A DNA stretch of 64,000 nucleotides from Cytophagales bacterium (GCA_017303795.1 JAFLBR010000005.1:186001-250000); one strand, 5' to 3'. Shown: positions 23,906-33,575, numbered from the stretch's first letter. A program made the numbers and translations. Notes: generated by a model from the letters alone, not told the origin.

Positions 23906-25357
23906 TTACTTCCTATCCAACCGTACCACATTTTCCACATGCATGGTTTGTGGAAACATATCTACCGGTTGCACGGCTGTAATAGTATAAAATTCGGTTA
24001 GTATTTTCAGATCGCGGGCCTGGGTGGCGGCATTACAACTTACGTAAATAATTTTTTCGGGTGCTGCCTGTAGTAGCATTCTGGTAACATCTTCATGCAT
24101 ACCGGCACGAGGCGGGTCGGTTATAATTACATCGGGCCTGCCGTGTTGCGCTAGAAAATTTTCATTCAGCAAATCTTTCATATCGCCAGCAAAAAAATCG
24201 GTATTGCTTATGTTATTTAGTTGCGCGTTCACTTTGGCATCTTCTATCGCGGAAGCCACATATTCCAACCCAATTACTTTTTTTGCATGGCCGGCAACAA
24301 AGTTGGCAATGGTGCCGGTGCCAGTGTATAAATCATACACTAACTCAGTACCTTTCAGATCGGCCATTTGCCACGCTATTTTATACAACTCGTGCGCTTG
24401 CTGCGAGTTAGTTTGATAAAACGATTTTGGGCCGATCCGATATTTTAAAATTCCCGACCCATCGGGTTTTAGCATTTGTTCCGTAATGTAAGGATTGCCT
24501 TTCCAGCAGATCACCTCCAGATCGGCAAAAGTATCGTTACGCTTATTATTGATAACATAGTTGGCCGATGTTATCTGTGGAAACGTATCGGTAAGTGCTT
24601 TAAGAATTAACTCAATCCATTTTTTTTCATCGTGCGTTACCTGAAGTATAACCATCACTTCGCCTGTGCTGGTGGTACGAATAGTTAATGTGCGCACAAA
24701 GCCAACCTGCTTCCGTAAATCAAAAAAAGGAATGTTATTTTCAAGAGCAATTTTTCTGGTCAGTAATCTTATACTGTTTGAGGGTTCTGGTTGAAGGTAA
24801 CAGGTGTGTACATCAAACACCCGATCGAACATACGTGGAATATGAAAGCCCAATCCCGGCTCATCCGGAAAACGACCGCTTGGTAATGGTTCAGCTCCGC
24901 TTTTCTTTTTCGTGTCAAGCTCTTCAAAAGTAAGCCACCGCCCGGCCGTAAAAGTATAATCGAGTTTGTTGCGGTAATGTTGCGTTTGTGCCGAACCAAG
25001 TATAGGCGAGATAGCAGGTAATGTTAAACCGCCTAATCGCTCCAGGTTATCAACCACCTGTTGCTGTTTATATTTTAACTGAGTTTCGTAATTAATGTGT
25101 TGCCACGAGCAACCCCCGCATAACCCAAAGTGTCCGCAAAAAGGTTTGGAGCGTAGGGTCGATAATTTTTGTACGGTTGTTACTTTTCCCTCCAGAAAAT
25201 TGCTCTTGATTTTGGTTAGCTCAACTTCTACTACATCGCCTGGTGCGCCACCTTGTATAAATAGTACCAGCCCGTTTACCTTAGCTACACATTTACCTTC
25301 GGCACCCATTGTCTCTATTGTGATACCTTCCAACCGATCACCCTTTTTCATTGTCAT
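23906..25357 (-). CDS. rlmD: 23S rRNA (uracil-5-)-methyltransferase RlmD
   Basis: The 483-residue protein has an N-terminal TRAM domain (GITIETMGAEGKCVAKVNGLVLFI), a CGHFGLCGGCSWQH iron-sulfur motif, an SAM-binding domain (LVYDLYTGTGTIANFVA, IVITDPPRAGMHE-like) and the catalytic cysteine in IYVSCNAATQARDL. These mark RumA/RlmD, which methylates U1939 of 23S rRNA. RlmCD-type dual specificity cannot be excluded. An in-frame Met two codons in is an alternative start. The stop is 8 bp from the convergent peptidase stop. Confidence 0.92.
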   Translation of the reverse strand: MTMKKGDRLEGITIETMGAEGKCVAKVNGLVLFIQGGAPGDVVEVELTKIKSNFLEGKVTTVQKLSTLRSKPFCGHFGLCGGCSWQHINYETQLKYKQQQVVDNLERLGGLTLPAISPILGSAQTQHYRNKLDYTFTAGRWLTFEELDTKKKSGAEPLPSGRFPDEPGLGFHIPRMFDRVFDVHTCYLQPEPSNSIRLLTRKIALENNIPFFDLRKQVGFVRTLTIRTTSTGEVMVILQVTHDEKKWIELILKALTDTFPQITSANYVINNKRNDTFADLEVICWKGNPYITEQMLKPDGSGILKYRIGPKSFYQTNSQQAHELYKIAWQMADLKGTELVYDLYTGTGTIANFVAGHAKKVIGLEYVASAIEDAKVNAQLNNISNTDFFAGDMKDLLNENFLAQHGRPDVIITDPPRAGMHEDVTRMLLQAAPEKIIYVSCNAATQARDLKILTEFYTITAVQPVDMFPQTMHVENVVRLDRK

Positions 25358-25441
25358 ACTAAAATCAAGGTGCGAAGTTACAGAAATGTGCAGGTTTTAG
25401 CACTCGTCTAAATTCATTACCTTTCCAATGGAGTTGGTTGT

Positions 25442-28138
25442 ATGAGAAAGATTTTACTCACGCTTTTATTGCTGATTGCATTTCCCGTGTTCGCCTCGCA
25501 CATTGTGGGTGGCGAGTTTGAGTTAATTCATATTTCAGGCAATCAATATCGGCTTAACCTCATTATTTATTTCGATCAGATAAATGGTGCACCAGGTGCG
25601 AAGGATCCTTCGGCCACGGTATCCATTTTTCGCAAACGCGATAAGGTTTTAATGCGTTCCGTAACGCTTAACCTGACTGACGAAAGTAATGTTCCATACA
25701 CACAACCCGAATGCGCTGTTCAGGAGTTGGTAACCCGTAAACTCATTTATACCAACGTGCTTACGTTGCCCCCCAGTCAGTTTAGCGACCCCGAAGGTTA
25801 TTTTGTGGTTTGGGAGCGGTGTTGCAGAAACTACAAAATAACGAACATCAATAGTGGGAACCCCCAATTAGGCCAGGAAGCTGCAGGCCAGACTTTTTAT
25901 TTGGAATTTCCGCCTGTGGTAAAAAACGGTGCACCATTTGTTAATTCTTCACCTCGGCTGTTTCCGCCTTTAAGTGATTTTGCTTGTCCTTTTATACCTT
26001 ATTATGTTGACTTTGCAGGGATAGATGATGATGGCGATTCTTTAGTCTATTCATTAACAACACCATTGAACACCACCTCTGCCGAAGCGTTGCCCCCTGC
26101 TTCACCGGGGCCTTTTCCGCCTGTTACCTGGAAATCTAATTTTAGCCTTACCAACATTATTAATGGTTTACCTGATTTACGCATCAGTAAGGAAGGATTA
26201 TTAACCGCTACACCGCGCACAGTGGGATTGTTTGTTTTTGCAGTTAAGATTGATGAGTACCGCGCAGGTGAAAAGATAGGTGAAAGCAGACGCGACTTTC
26301 AAATGCTGGTAGATGAATTATGTCCACAGTCCGACCCACCAGCTATTACCGGAAAAAAACTTACCGATACTGAGTTTACATATTCCGAAAACATGTCGGT
26401 GTCGTTTAGCAATGTTGTTACCGATGCCAACAGGTGCATTGATGTTCGCGTAAGCGATCTGGACGCCAGCAAGCTTAGCAATAACTTTACTGAGCGAGTT
26501 TCAATTCGGGTAGTGCCGCTTAACTTTAGAAAGGACATCAATAGTATTTTGCCAGCCACTACTACAACTGTACTTACCAATGGTAGCTCACACGATTTTC
26601 GAATCTGTTTTCCACAATGTCCATTTATTAACGGGCCTTACCAAATTGGAGTAATTGCGTTTGATGATGCGTGCAGTTTACCCTTAACCGATACCCTTAA
26701 AGTTATCGTAAACACACAACCCCCGCCCAACACGGCACCTTATTTTGTAAAACCTACACAACCCATTACCCAGGTTACGCTTTTGGAAGGCGGTGTATAC
26801 GAGGCAGAGTTTGAAGTTAGGGATAACGATGGTGATGAACTGATTCCGTTTATAACTACCGATGGATTTATTCTGGCCGATGCCGGATTTAAAGTTACGT
26901 TCGATGAACCTCGCGTTAATGGAAAACTTACCGGTAAAATCCGGTGGGATGCATTCTGCAACATTTTCGATTTTACTAATCGTACTTTTTTTGAAGTAAA
27001 GATTTTAGTAAACGATAGAGACCTATGCGATTACGGTGAACGCGTATCAGCTGCTTATAAGTTTCAGGTCATTTTGCCTGGCAATGCTGATCCTATAATT
27101 GATACCGACCTTACTCCTAATCCGCAAGAGCGATCGGTACTCAACATTCAGCGCAGAATAAATGAATCGCTTGCTTTCAATGTTACCGGAACCGATCTGG
27201 TGGATAGTGATTTTTTAACGTTAGATGCCTTGAAGCGCGATTCGATGGAATATTATGGAGCATCTTTCACGGCCAAAAGCGGAAACAGAAATCTTACTTC
27301 TCAATTTACATGGGATTTACGCTGCGCAAAAATTGATCTGAGCAAACGCAGCACCTTTGTATTTACATTTATTGTGACCGATGCGGCCAATAAGTGTCGC
27401 TTTTACAAAGCAGATACGGTTGATGTGCATGTAAAAGTTTTGCCGCCTATTAATACCGGCCCGTTGCTTGTTATCCAGAAAGAAAATCAAACTATAAATG
27501 AACAAACATTGCAATACGAAATAGGCAACACCATTTCGCTCACCCTTACGGGAACGGATGTAGATCTTTTTCCAGAACCGGATTTGCTTTCCTTACAACT
27601 GATTGAAGCCAATGGAAATGTAACACCAGAAGGTTATGAGTTTACGCCCGTACAAAGTGTTGGCCCCGTTCAAACCATATTTACATGGACACCAGACTGC
27701 TCCGTATTTCGTGATAATGTTTATGAAAATGACTATGTATTTATGTTTCGTGTAAGTGATAATCGGTGCTTTAATACCAAAGCAGACACAGTTACCATTA
27801 ATATTAAACTGAAAGATATAGTAGGTTTTGGAACGGAGTTTTTTCCACCGAATGTATTTACACCCAACAACGATGGCCACAACGATTACTTTGCGGTTGA
27901 AGGTATTGATCCATTTAGTTCCAATCCCAACCCTGATGCAACAGTAGCATTTCCACCAGATAATTGCCAGGGGCAGTTTGAATCTGTTAAAATTTTTAAC
28001 CGCTGGGGTAACCCGGTATTTGAAAGTACCGAGCGCAAGTTCAGGTGGTATGCACCCAATCAAGCAGCAGGAGTTTATTACTACGTAATAAAATTCACGA
28101 ACAAAGAATACCGCGGTTCTTTGTCGGTAAGAATTTAA
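25442..28138 (+). CDS. Large surface protein with T9SS type B sorting (gliding-motility) domain
   Basis: The 898-residue protein has a signal peptide (ends near VFASHIVGGEF), several cadherin/Ig-like beta modules of about 110 residues, and a C-terminal gliding-motility-associated domain: FPPNVFTPNNDGHNDYFAVEG, then VKIFNRWGNPVFES and AGVYYYVIKF, ending SLSVRI. This directs export by the type IX system and surface attachment or release. The modules each have conserved Cys and the INTGP/NxxP hinges. It probably acts as an adhesin or surface-layer component; the exact ligand is unknown. Confidence 0.92.
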   Translation: MRKILLTLLLLIAFPVFASHIVGGEFELIHISGNQYRLNLIIYFDQINGAPGAKDPSATVSIFRKRDKVLMRSVTLNLTDESNVPYTQPECAVQELVTRKLIYTNVLTLPPSQFSDPEGYFVVWERCCRNYKITNINSGNPQLGQEAAGQTFYLEFPPVVKNGAPFVNSSPRLFPPLSDFACPFIPYYVDFAGIDDDGDSLVYSLTTPLNTTSAEALPPASPGPFPPVTWKSNFSLTNIINGLPDLRISKEGLLTATPRTVGLFVFAVKIDEYRAGEKIGESRRDFQMLVDELCPQSDPPAITGKKLTDTEFTYSENMSVSFSNVVTDANRCIDVRVSDLDASKLSNNFTERVSIRVVPLNFRKDINSILPATTTTVLTNGSSHDFRICFPQCPFINGPYQIGVIAFDDACSLPLTDTLKVIVNTQPPPNTAPYFVKPTQPITQVTLLEGGVYEAEFEVRDNDGDELIPFITTDGFILADAGFKVTFDEPRVNGKLTGKIRWDAFCNIFDFTNRTFFEVKILVNDRDLCDYGERVSAAYKFQVILPGNADPIIDTDLTPNPQERSVLNIQRRINESLAFNVTGTDLVDSDFLTLDALKRDSMEYYGASFTAKSGNRNLTSQFTWDLRCAKIDLSKRSTFVFTFIVTDAANKCRFYKADTVDVHVKVLPPINTGPLLVIQKENQTINEQTLQYEIGNTISLTLTGTDVDLFPEPDLLSLQLIEANGNVTPEGYEFTPVQSVGPVQTIFTWTPDCSVFRDNVYENDYVFMFRVSDNRCFNTKADTVTINIKLKDIVGFGTEFFPPNVFTPNNDGHNDYFAVEGIDPFSSNPNPDATVAFPPDNCQGQFESVKIFNRWGNPVFESTERKFRWYAPNQAAGVYYYVIKFTNKEYRGSLSVRI

Positions 28139-28150
28139 ACGGGCTGCAGG

Positions 28151-29494
28151 CTACAACAACTCATTCGCCAGGTTAGCCAACTCAGACCGCTCGCCTTTTT
28201 CTAAGGTAACATGTGCATACAATTCATGATCTTTCAACCTGTCTATCAGATAGGAGAGGCCATTACTTTGTGCATCTAAGTATGGAGTGTCAATCTGATA
28301 AATATCGCCAGTAAAAATGATCTTGGTGTTTTCACCAGCACGGGTGATAATGGTTTTTACTTCGTGTGGCGTAAGGTTCTGCGCTTCATCCACGATAAAA
28401 CAAATATTAGATAGACTTCTGCCTCTGATATAAGCCAAAGGAGTTATCACCAACTTTTCGTTCTGTACCATCTCCGCGATTTTCGAGTATTCTTTATCCG
28501 ATTCGCTGTATTGGTTTTGAATAAACTTCAGGTTATCCCAAAGCGGCTCCATGTAGGGATTCAGTTTCGATTTTATATCACCCGGTAAATAACCAATGTC
28601 CTTATTACTTAAGGGTACGATAGGACGCGCGAGATAAATCTGTTTGTACTCGCGCTTTTGTTCCAAGGCCGCTGCTAATGCAATTAACGTTTTTCCCGTT
28701 CCAGCCACGCCTTGTATGGATACTAATTTTATTTCAGGTTTTAATACGGCATGGATTGCAAAAGCCTGTTCGGCATTACGCGGTTTAATACCGTAGGCAT
28801 TTCGCTTTTCAACTTGCTCAACCATTCCATTTATGGAATTGTAATAAGCCAGCACCGATTTTTTACCACTCTTCAAAATATAGTAGTGGTTCTTCATCGG
28901 CTTATCTTTACCCAACACATCTTCAGGCGGACAATATCCTTTTTCATACATCAGGTTGATTACCGTGGGGTCAACTTCTTCAATTACGGTTCGGCCCGTA
29001 TGGAGCGAGCTGATGTTCTGAATTTTTCCGGTAGTATAATCTTCGGCTTGTAGTCCTAGAGCTTTTGCTTTCAACCTCAGGTTTATATCTTTCGATACCA
29101 GAATAACTTTGCGCCCTTTTTCTTCTTTCTGCAAAAGCAAAGCAGAATTTAGAATGCGATGGTCAGCTTTGTCTTCATTAAAGATTTTGTTGGCATCCAT
29201 CAGGGCAGTGCCCCCTGTATCCATCACTACTTTAAAGTTGCCTTTACCCTTTCCATTGATGGGATTCCATTGGTGTAGCATCTGATCTTTGGCCAACTTA
29301 TCAATCAGTCGGATAAACTCGCGGGCTTCGAAATTTTTGGTATCGTTACCTTTTTTAAAGTTGTCAAGTTCTTCTAACACCGTTATCGGGATGCCGATGT
29401 CGTGTTCATCGAAATTAAGAATGCTGTTGTGTTCGTAAATGATTACCGAAGTATCGAGTACAAAAATTTTTTTCTCCTTATCTTTCTTACTCAT
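28151..29494 (-). CDS. PhoH-family ATPase with N-terminal PIN domain (PhoH2 type)
   Basis: The 447-residue protein joins a PIN ribonuclease-type domain (IFVLDTSVIIYEHNSILNF, DHRILNSALLLQ, VILVSKDINLRLKAKALG) to a PhoH ATPase domain (Walker A GVAGTGKT, Walker B FIVDEAQNL, sensor FTGDIYQID). PhoH2 proteins are RNA helicase/nucleases sometimes encoded with an antitoxin. None is adjacent here. A long-looped terminator lies immediately upstream of its start codon and may regulate it. Confidence 0.93.
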   Translation of the reverse strand: MSKKDKEKKIFVLDTSVIIYEHNSILNFDEHDIGIPITVLEELDNFKKGNDTKNFEAREFIRLIDKLAKDQMLHQWNPINGKGKGNFKVVMDTGGTALMDANKIFNEDKADHRILNSALLLQKEEKGRKVILVSKDINLRLKAKALGLQAEDYTTGKIQNISSLHTGRTVIEEVDPTVINLMYEKGYCPPEDVLGKDKPMKNHYYILKSGKKSVLAYYNSINGMVEQVEKRNAYGIKPRNAEQAFAIHAVLKPEIKLVSIQGVAGTGKTLIALAAALEQKREYKQIYLARPIVPLSNKDIGYLPGDIKSKLNPYMEPLWDNLKFIQNQYSESDKEYSKIAEMVQNEKLVITPLAYIRGRSLSNICFIVDEAQNLTPHEVKTIITRAGENTKIIFTGDIYQIDTPYLDAQSNGLSYLIDRLKDHELYAHVTLEKGERSELANLANELL

Positions 29495-29505
29495 ATGGGC
29501 AGGTT

Positions 29506-29575
29506 AAAAAAAAGCGAAGACACGTTTCTCACAGAAGCATTTAATCAAGCCTGCAAGTATGAAACGTGTCTTCGC
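29506..29575 (-). terminator. Terminator or attenuator just upstream of PhoH
   Basis: On the minus strand GCGAAGACACGTTTC (29575-29561) and its complement (29528-29514) form a perfect 15-bp stem around a 32-nt loop, followed by eight T (29513-29506). The T-run ends 11 nt before the PhoH ATG. It probably ends the AlbA/chelatase transcript, but because it lies in the PhoH leader it may also attenuate PhoH. Confidence 0.7.
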
Positions 29576-29680
29576 AAAGTCAAAATCTATATCGAAATCT
29601 AACAAAACGAATTGATAAAATGCAAGGGTTGGCCGGTAAACTTTTTGTCACCAATCATCTGGCTGTTCAACATAGCCTAT

Positions 29681-30343
29681 CTAAACCCTTGAATACAAAT
29701 CTCCTTTTTCTGAAGCGGTAATCTTAAGCACGTTAGCCAGTACTAACAAAATCAACTTGCGGCTGGCCCGAAAGCGATTTAGTCCTGAAAACTTTATGTA
29801 TTGTGGAAGGGTAATTTGTGGGTTCTGTTCCAGGTAGCTCATCAGGTTTTTCTCAGCATCACCAAACACAAAACGTACATCGCGTTTCTTTTTCGATCTG
29901 CGAATTATTTCCTGCATTTCGGCACTCGCTTTAATGCTCATATCCTGCACACGCACAAATGTTTCGCGGGTTTTATCTAAAATCTGAAAGTGAAGTTTTT
30001 CGCTGGGCGAAATATCGTAGCGGATTACCGAGCGATTCTCAGAAATAGGCAGCACCGATTCCTGATAAACCAATAATGGCCGGCATGTTTGCTGAAGCGC
30101 AGTGGTTATTACATGAATTTCTTCCTCTGGATATTTTAATCCCGGAATGGAGCCATCATCGTCCACACCAACTAACAAGGTTCCACCATCTGTGTTCGCG
30201 AAAGCAATAAACTCGCGCACAATTTTTTCGGGATGTGCCGCTTTGCGTTTAAATTCAAGGTGCTGGCCTTCGCCTTCCAACACCAGCTTGCGGATGTCAA
30301 AAAGATTTTGGGCCTCAGCGCTTGCCGGTGCCGAAGTCTTCAT
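29681..30343 (-). CDS. Schlafen/AlbA_2-domain ATP-binding protein
   Basis: ATG at 30343 gives 220 residues and overlaps the upstream ATPase gene by 29 bp; a longer frame from 30469 has an unrelated cysteine-rich N-terminus and is less likely. The AlbA_2 motif EGQHLEFKRKAAHPEKIVREFIAFANTDGGTLLVGVDDDGSIPG is clear at residues 27-70. This domain occurs in Schlafen-like and HTH-associated regulators; the C-terminal part looks like a winged helix (ITLPQYIKFSGLNRFRASRKLI). Probable DNA- or RNA-binding regulator; function unknown. Confidence 0.82.
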   Translation of the reverse strand: MKTSAPASAEAQNLFDIRKLVLEGEGQHLEFKRKAAHPEKIVREFIAFANTDGGTLLVGVDDDGSIPGLKYPEEEIHVITTALQQTCRPLLVYQESVLPISENRSVIRYDISPSEKLHFQILDKTRETFVRVQDMSIKASAEMQEIIRRSKKKRDVRFVFGDAEKNLMSYLEQNPQITLPQYIKFSGLNRFRASRKLILLVLANVLKITASEKGDLYSRV

Positions 30344-31820
30344 CGTCTTCCGGTTCGTCTTCATCGGTTGGCAAGCTAAACATACTACTAAGCAAATCCT
30401 TAAACTGCAAGCCCGAAGTAAGCGTATGTTTGCTGATGAGGCTAAACTCGGCAAGCCCATGCAACGCAAACTCCATCAGGAAAAGTTTTAATGCACTGTC
30501 GCCACCTTTATGAAACTCGTTTACCAGATCGGCCAGACCAGGAACTGATTTTAAAGTTTTTTCATAATCGGCTTGTGGCAATTCGTTCAACAGGTCTATA
30601 CTGTTGCCATCGCCAAACCAAGTGGTAATTTTTTTATACGGACTTTTTTCTTTCTGCTTGCGGAATTTATCCGGATCGGGAAAGTAATTCAGGAATTGCG
30701 TGCGGATGGCTTTGCCTACTAAGTTTTGCGCCACAATACCCGGCCCTTCTTGCTGCCCTTCATACACTAACTCAACTTTTCCGGTAACGGATGGTACCAC
30801 ACCTACAAAATCAGAAACGCGAATACTCGTGCTTTTCTCATCGTTGAGTAAAGTTCTACGTTCGGCAGCAGCCATTAGGTTTTCATAGGCAGAAATTGTT
30901 AAGCGTGCTGATACGCCACTCTTGGCATCTACAAACTCACTCTTACGCGCTTCGAAGGCAATTTGCTCTACAAGATCTTTAGCAAGTTCAGGTACGGCAA
31001 TATGCTTTTGGCCAGCGTGCACATTTGCTTCTTGCTGCGTTATTTTTTTCCCAATCTCCAATGTCTTGGGATAGTGTGTTATAATCTGGCTGTCGATGCG
31101 ATCTTTCAGGGGCGTAACAATGCTTCCGCGATTTGTGTAGTCTTCCGGGTTGGCGGTAAACACAAATTGAATATCTAACGGCAAGCGGATTTTAAAGCCC
31201 CGAATCTGAATATCGCCTTCTTGTAAAATGTTAAACAACGCCACCTGAATACGGGCTTGCAAATCGGGCAATTCGTTTATCACAAACAAACAGCGGTGCG
31301 AACGCGGTATCAAGCCAAAATGAATTACGCGTTCATCGGAGTAAGGAAGTTTTAACGATGCGGCTTTAATCGGATCCACATCACCAATCAAATCGGCAAT
31401 GCTTACATCGGGTGTAGCTAATTTCTCTGCGTAACGATCGCTGCGATGCAACCAGGCAACGGGTGTGTTGTCACCCAACTCAGCTACTTTATCTTTTCCG
31501 TATCTTGAAATAGGATGCAGCGGATCGTCATTTAAATCCGAGCCTTCAATAACCGGAATGTATTCGTCTAATAAGTTTATCATTAATCGCGCAAGCCGCG
31601 TTTTGGCCTGCCCACGCAAACCCAATAAGTTTATATCATGCCCGGCAAGTATGGCGCGCTCCATATCAGGGATTACCGTTTCTTCATAACCCCAGATACC
31701 GGCAAACACGCTTTCTTTCTTCTTTAATTTCTCAATAAGATTTTGGCGTAGTTCTTCTTTAATGGTTTTATGTTTATAGCCTGAAGATTTGAGTTGGCTA
31801 AGTGTTGTTGGCTTAATCAT
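30315..31820 (-). CDS. MoxR/magnesium-chelatase-I-like AAA+ ATPase
   Basis: The 501-residue protein has an AAA+ core with a Walker A variant GLRGQAKTR and Walker B-like LFVINELPD, followed by FVFTANPEDYTNRGSIVTPLKDRIDS, typical of MoxR/BchI-like ATPases that remodel partner complexes. The partner VWA protein is encoded at 32478-33575. There are no cobalt/magnesium chelatase genes near, so the role is probably protein maturation and not chlorophyll synthesis. It starts 3 bp after the DUF5615 toxin stop. Confidence 0.9.
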   Translation of the reverse strand: MIKPTTLSQLKSSGYKHKTIKEELRQNLIEKLKKKESVFAGIWGYEETVIPDMERAILAGHDINLLGLRGQAKTRLARLMINLLDEYIPVIEGSDLNDDPLHPISRYGKDKVAELGDNTPVAWLHRSDRYAEKLATPDVSIADLIGDVDPIKAASLKLPYSDERVIHFGLIPRSHRCLFVINELPDLQARIQVALFNILQEGDIQIRGFKIRLPLDIQFVFTANPEDYTNRGSIVTPLKDRIDSQIITHYPKTLEIGKKITQQEANVHAGQKHIAVPELAKDLVEQIAFEARKSEFVDAKSGVSARLTISAYENLMAAAERRTLLNDEKSTSIRVSDFVGVVPSVTGKVELVYEGQQEGPGIVAQNLVGKAIRTQFLNYFPDPDKFRKQKEKSPYKKITTWFGDGNSIDLLNELPQADYEKTLKSVPGLADLVNEFHKGGDSALKLFLMEFALHGLAEFSLISKHTLTSGLQFKDLLSSMFSLPTDEDEPEDDEDFGTGKR

Positions 31821-31823
31821 TAG

Positions 31824-32171
31824 TTATATTTTTCTTATCCGGATTTTATTTTTAGAAATAGTAATAAAATGAGGTGTCTCCTGGTACTGATATTTCTCGA
31901 CTACCTCCAATAACCCATTTTCGATTTGATGATATTCTGGCTGGTCATAACGAATAAAAACAACAGATAGATTGGTTATGCCATAGGCAAAAATCAACTC
32001 TCCAAAGTCTTTATCTTCTGTAATTAATATTCCTTTATGTTGTTGTGCAAGTTCTGCTACTTCCGGATCGCTCAGACGCGGGTGGGTTTCAGCAATAGAT
32101 AAGACTTGGTGATGCTTTTTGCGCAACAATTCAATCCAGTATCGTTCCAGATTTTCATCTGCAATAATCAT
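31824..32171 (-). CDS. DUF5615 PIN-like toxin
   Basis: The 115-residue protein matches the Mut7-C/DUF5615 PIN-like family: MIIADENLERYWIELLR at the N-terminus and ILITEDKDFGELIFA later, both containing the acidic residues of the nuclease site. It overlaps the DUF433 gene by one base, the usual antitoxin-toxin order. It is expected to be an RNase neutralised by DUF433. Its position splits the ATPase from its VWA partner gene, a sign of insertion. Confidence 0.85.
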   Translation of the reverse strand: MIIADENLERYWIELLRKKHHQVLSIAETHPRLSDPEVAELAQQHKGILITEDKDFGELIFAYGITNLSVVFIRYDQPEYHQIENGLLEVVEKYQYQETPHFITISKNKIRIRKI

Positions 32172-32401
32172 CAGGCAACTTCTTTCAGTTCTTCATTGGC
32201 AATAACGTCAGCTGCATATTCAAGTGCTGCGTTTATCTGTTCAGGTGTTAATTTTGGATAGGCCTCTAAAAGTTGCTGAAAATTGTAACCCGAGGCAAGT
32301 TTGCGTATAATCAACTCAACCGTAATTCGAGTTCCGGTAATTACTGGTTTGCCTAACATTATTTGTGGATTGCGTTCAATGAGTCCGTTGTATGCTTTCA
32401 T
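32171..32401 (-). CDS. DUF433 antitoxin
   Basis: The 76-residue protein is a DUF433 winged-helix type: IMLGKPVITGTRITVELIIRKLASGYNFQQLLEAYPKLTPEQINAALEYA is the family signature. DUF433 proteins are paired with DUF5615 toxins and probably repress their own promoter. The stop overlaps the toxin start (TGATG). A TATATTTG box (-7-like) lies 22-29 bp upstream on the minus strand, so it may have its own promoter. Confidence 0.88.
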   Translation of the reverse strand: MKAYNGLIERNPQIMLGKPVITGTRITVELIIRKLASGYNFQQLLEAYPKLTPEQINAALEYAADVIANEELKEVA

Positions 32402-32477
32402 AATAATGATAATTGGGTACTACAAATATAATGTATATCAATATAGCGATTGAGAAATTTATGAGTAGGAAGGCACG

Positions 32478-33575
32478 TCACAAATTTTTCGTTCGGTTTC
32501 GTTTAAAGTCTTCAAATACCAGATTACCTAATCCTTGCAAGCTGCTGTAATACGCGTTGCCATTGTTGGCTTTGGTAAACTCGCGCACAAAGGCTTTCAG
32601 ATACGGATCGGTTGCAATCATAAACGTAGTAACCGGAATTTTTATTTTGCGCAATTGCGAAGCCAGACTCAGGGTTTGATTCAAAATTTTCTGATCTAAC
32701 CCAAAACTGTTTTTATAATATTTTATTCCTTGTTTGATACACGTGGGTTTGCCATCGGTGATCATAAAGATTTGTTTATTGGAGTTTTTTCTGCGCCTTA
32801 AAATATCCATCGCTAATTCCAGTCCAGCCACAGTGTTTGTATGATATGGCCCAACTTGCAAGTAAGGAAGGTCTTTGATTTCAATCTGCCATGCGTCATC
32901 GCCAAACACCAGAATGTCTAATGTGTCTTTCGGATATTTTTTGGTGATGAGTTCAGCTAAAGCCATCGCCACTTTTTTAGCGGGTGTAATCCGATCTTCG
33001 CCATACAAAATCATGGAGTGCGAAATATCAATCATCAACACCGTGGAGGTTTGTGTTTTGTATTCGCGCTCCATTACTTCCAGGTCTTCTTCTGTCATGA
33101 AGAAATCGTCCACGCCATGATTGATCTGGGCATTACGCAGCGAATCTGTCATGGAGATTTGTTCCAGCGTATCGCCAAATTCATAATCTCGCCTGTCGGT
33201 AGTGGGTTCATCGCCACGGCCGCTGTGTGTGGTTTTATGATCGCCCGATTTTGTCTTTTTAAGTTTACCGAAAATTTCTTCCAGCGCTGACTGCCGCAGG
33301 TTTTGCTCGGCTTTGGCTTTCAATTTAAACTCTCCGTTGGGGCCATCATCGGTTATATAGCCGTTGCGTTTCAGGTCTTCAATAAAATCGCCAATGCCAT
33401 AATTTTTATTGGTGAGGTTGTATTGCTTGTCCACTTCGGTTAACCACTCTAAGGCCTCGCCCACATTGCCGGCAGTTATCAGAATCAACTGCATAAAAAT
33501 ATTAAGCAACTTTTCGAAGTCGCTCTTCGCGCTATCGGGTGGTGGCGTATATTTTGAAAACCGATGACCTATCAT
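32478..33575 (-). CDS. VWA-domain protein, partner of MoxR-type ATPase
   Basis: The 365-residue protein has a von Willebrand A domain from about residue 180 with MIDAS motif MIDISHSM (DxSxS) and later conserved Thr/Asp (ITDGKPT). The N-terminal 150 residues are helical and charged. It is soluble, without signal or membrane segments. MoxR-VWA pairs act in protein complex assembly and cofactor insertion. It is first in the minus-strand series that continues through the DUF433/DUF5615 pair to the ATPase gene. Confidence 0.88.
   Translation of the reverse strand: MIGHRFSKYTPPPDSAKSDFEKLLNIFMQLILITAGNVGEALEWLTEVDKQYNLTNKNYGIGDFIEDLKRNGYITDDGPNGEFKLKAKAEQNLRQSALEEIFGKLKKTKSGDHKTTHSGRGDEPTTDRRDYEFGDTLEQISMTDSLRNAQINHGVDDFFMTEEDLEVMEREYKTQTSTVLMIDISHSMILYGEDRITPAKKVAMALAELITKKYPKDTLDILVFGDDAWQIEIKDLPYLQVGPYHTNTVAGLELAMDILRRRKNSNKQIFMITDGKPTCIKQGIKYYKNSFGLDQKILNQTLSLASQLRKIKIPVTTFMIATDPYLKAFVREFTKANNGNAYYSSLQGLGNLVFEDFKRNRTKNL

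Noticed and set aside
27593-28063. 156-codon minus-strand frame inside the T9SS protein gene
   Set aside because: It is antisense to a well-supported coding region and its product has no recognisable features.
29402-29602. 66-codon + frame at the PhoH start
   Set aside because: It runs through the hairpin terminator and overlaps phoH on the other strand; no homology.
30344-30469. Longer start for the AlbA-domain gene
   Set aside because: The extra residues lie inside the ATPase gene, in another frame, and have an unrelated composition.
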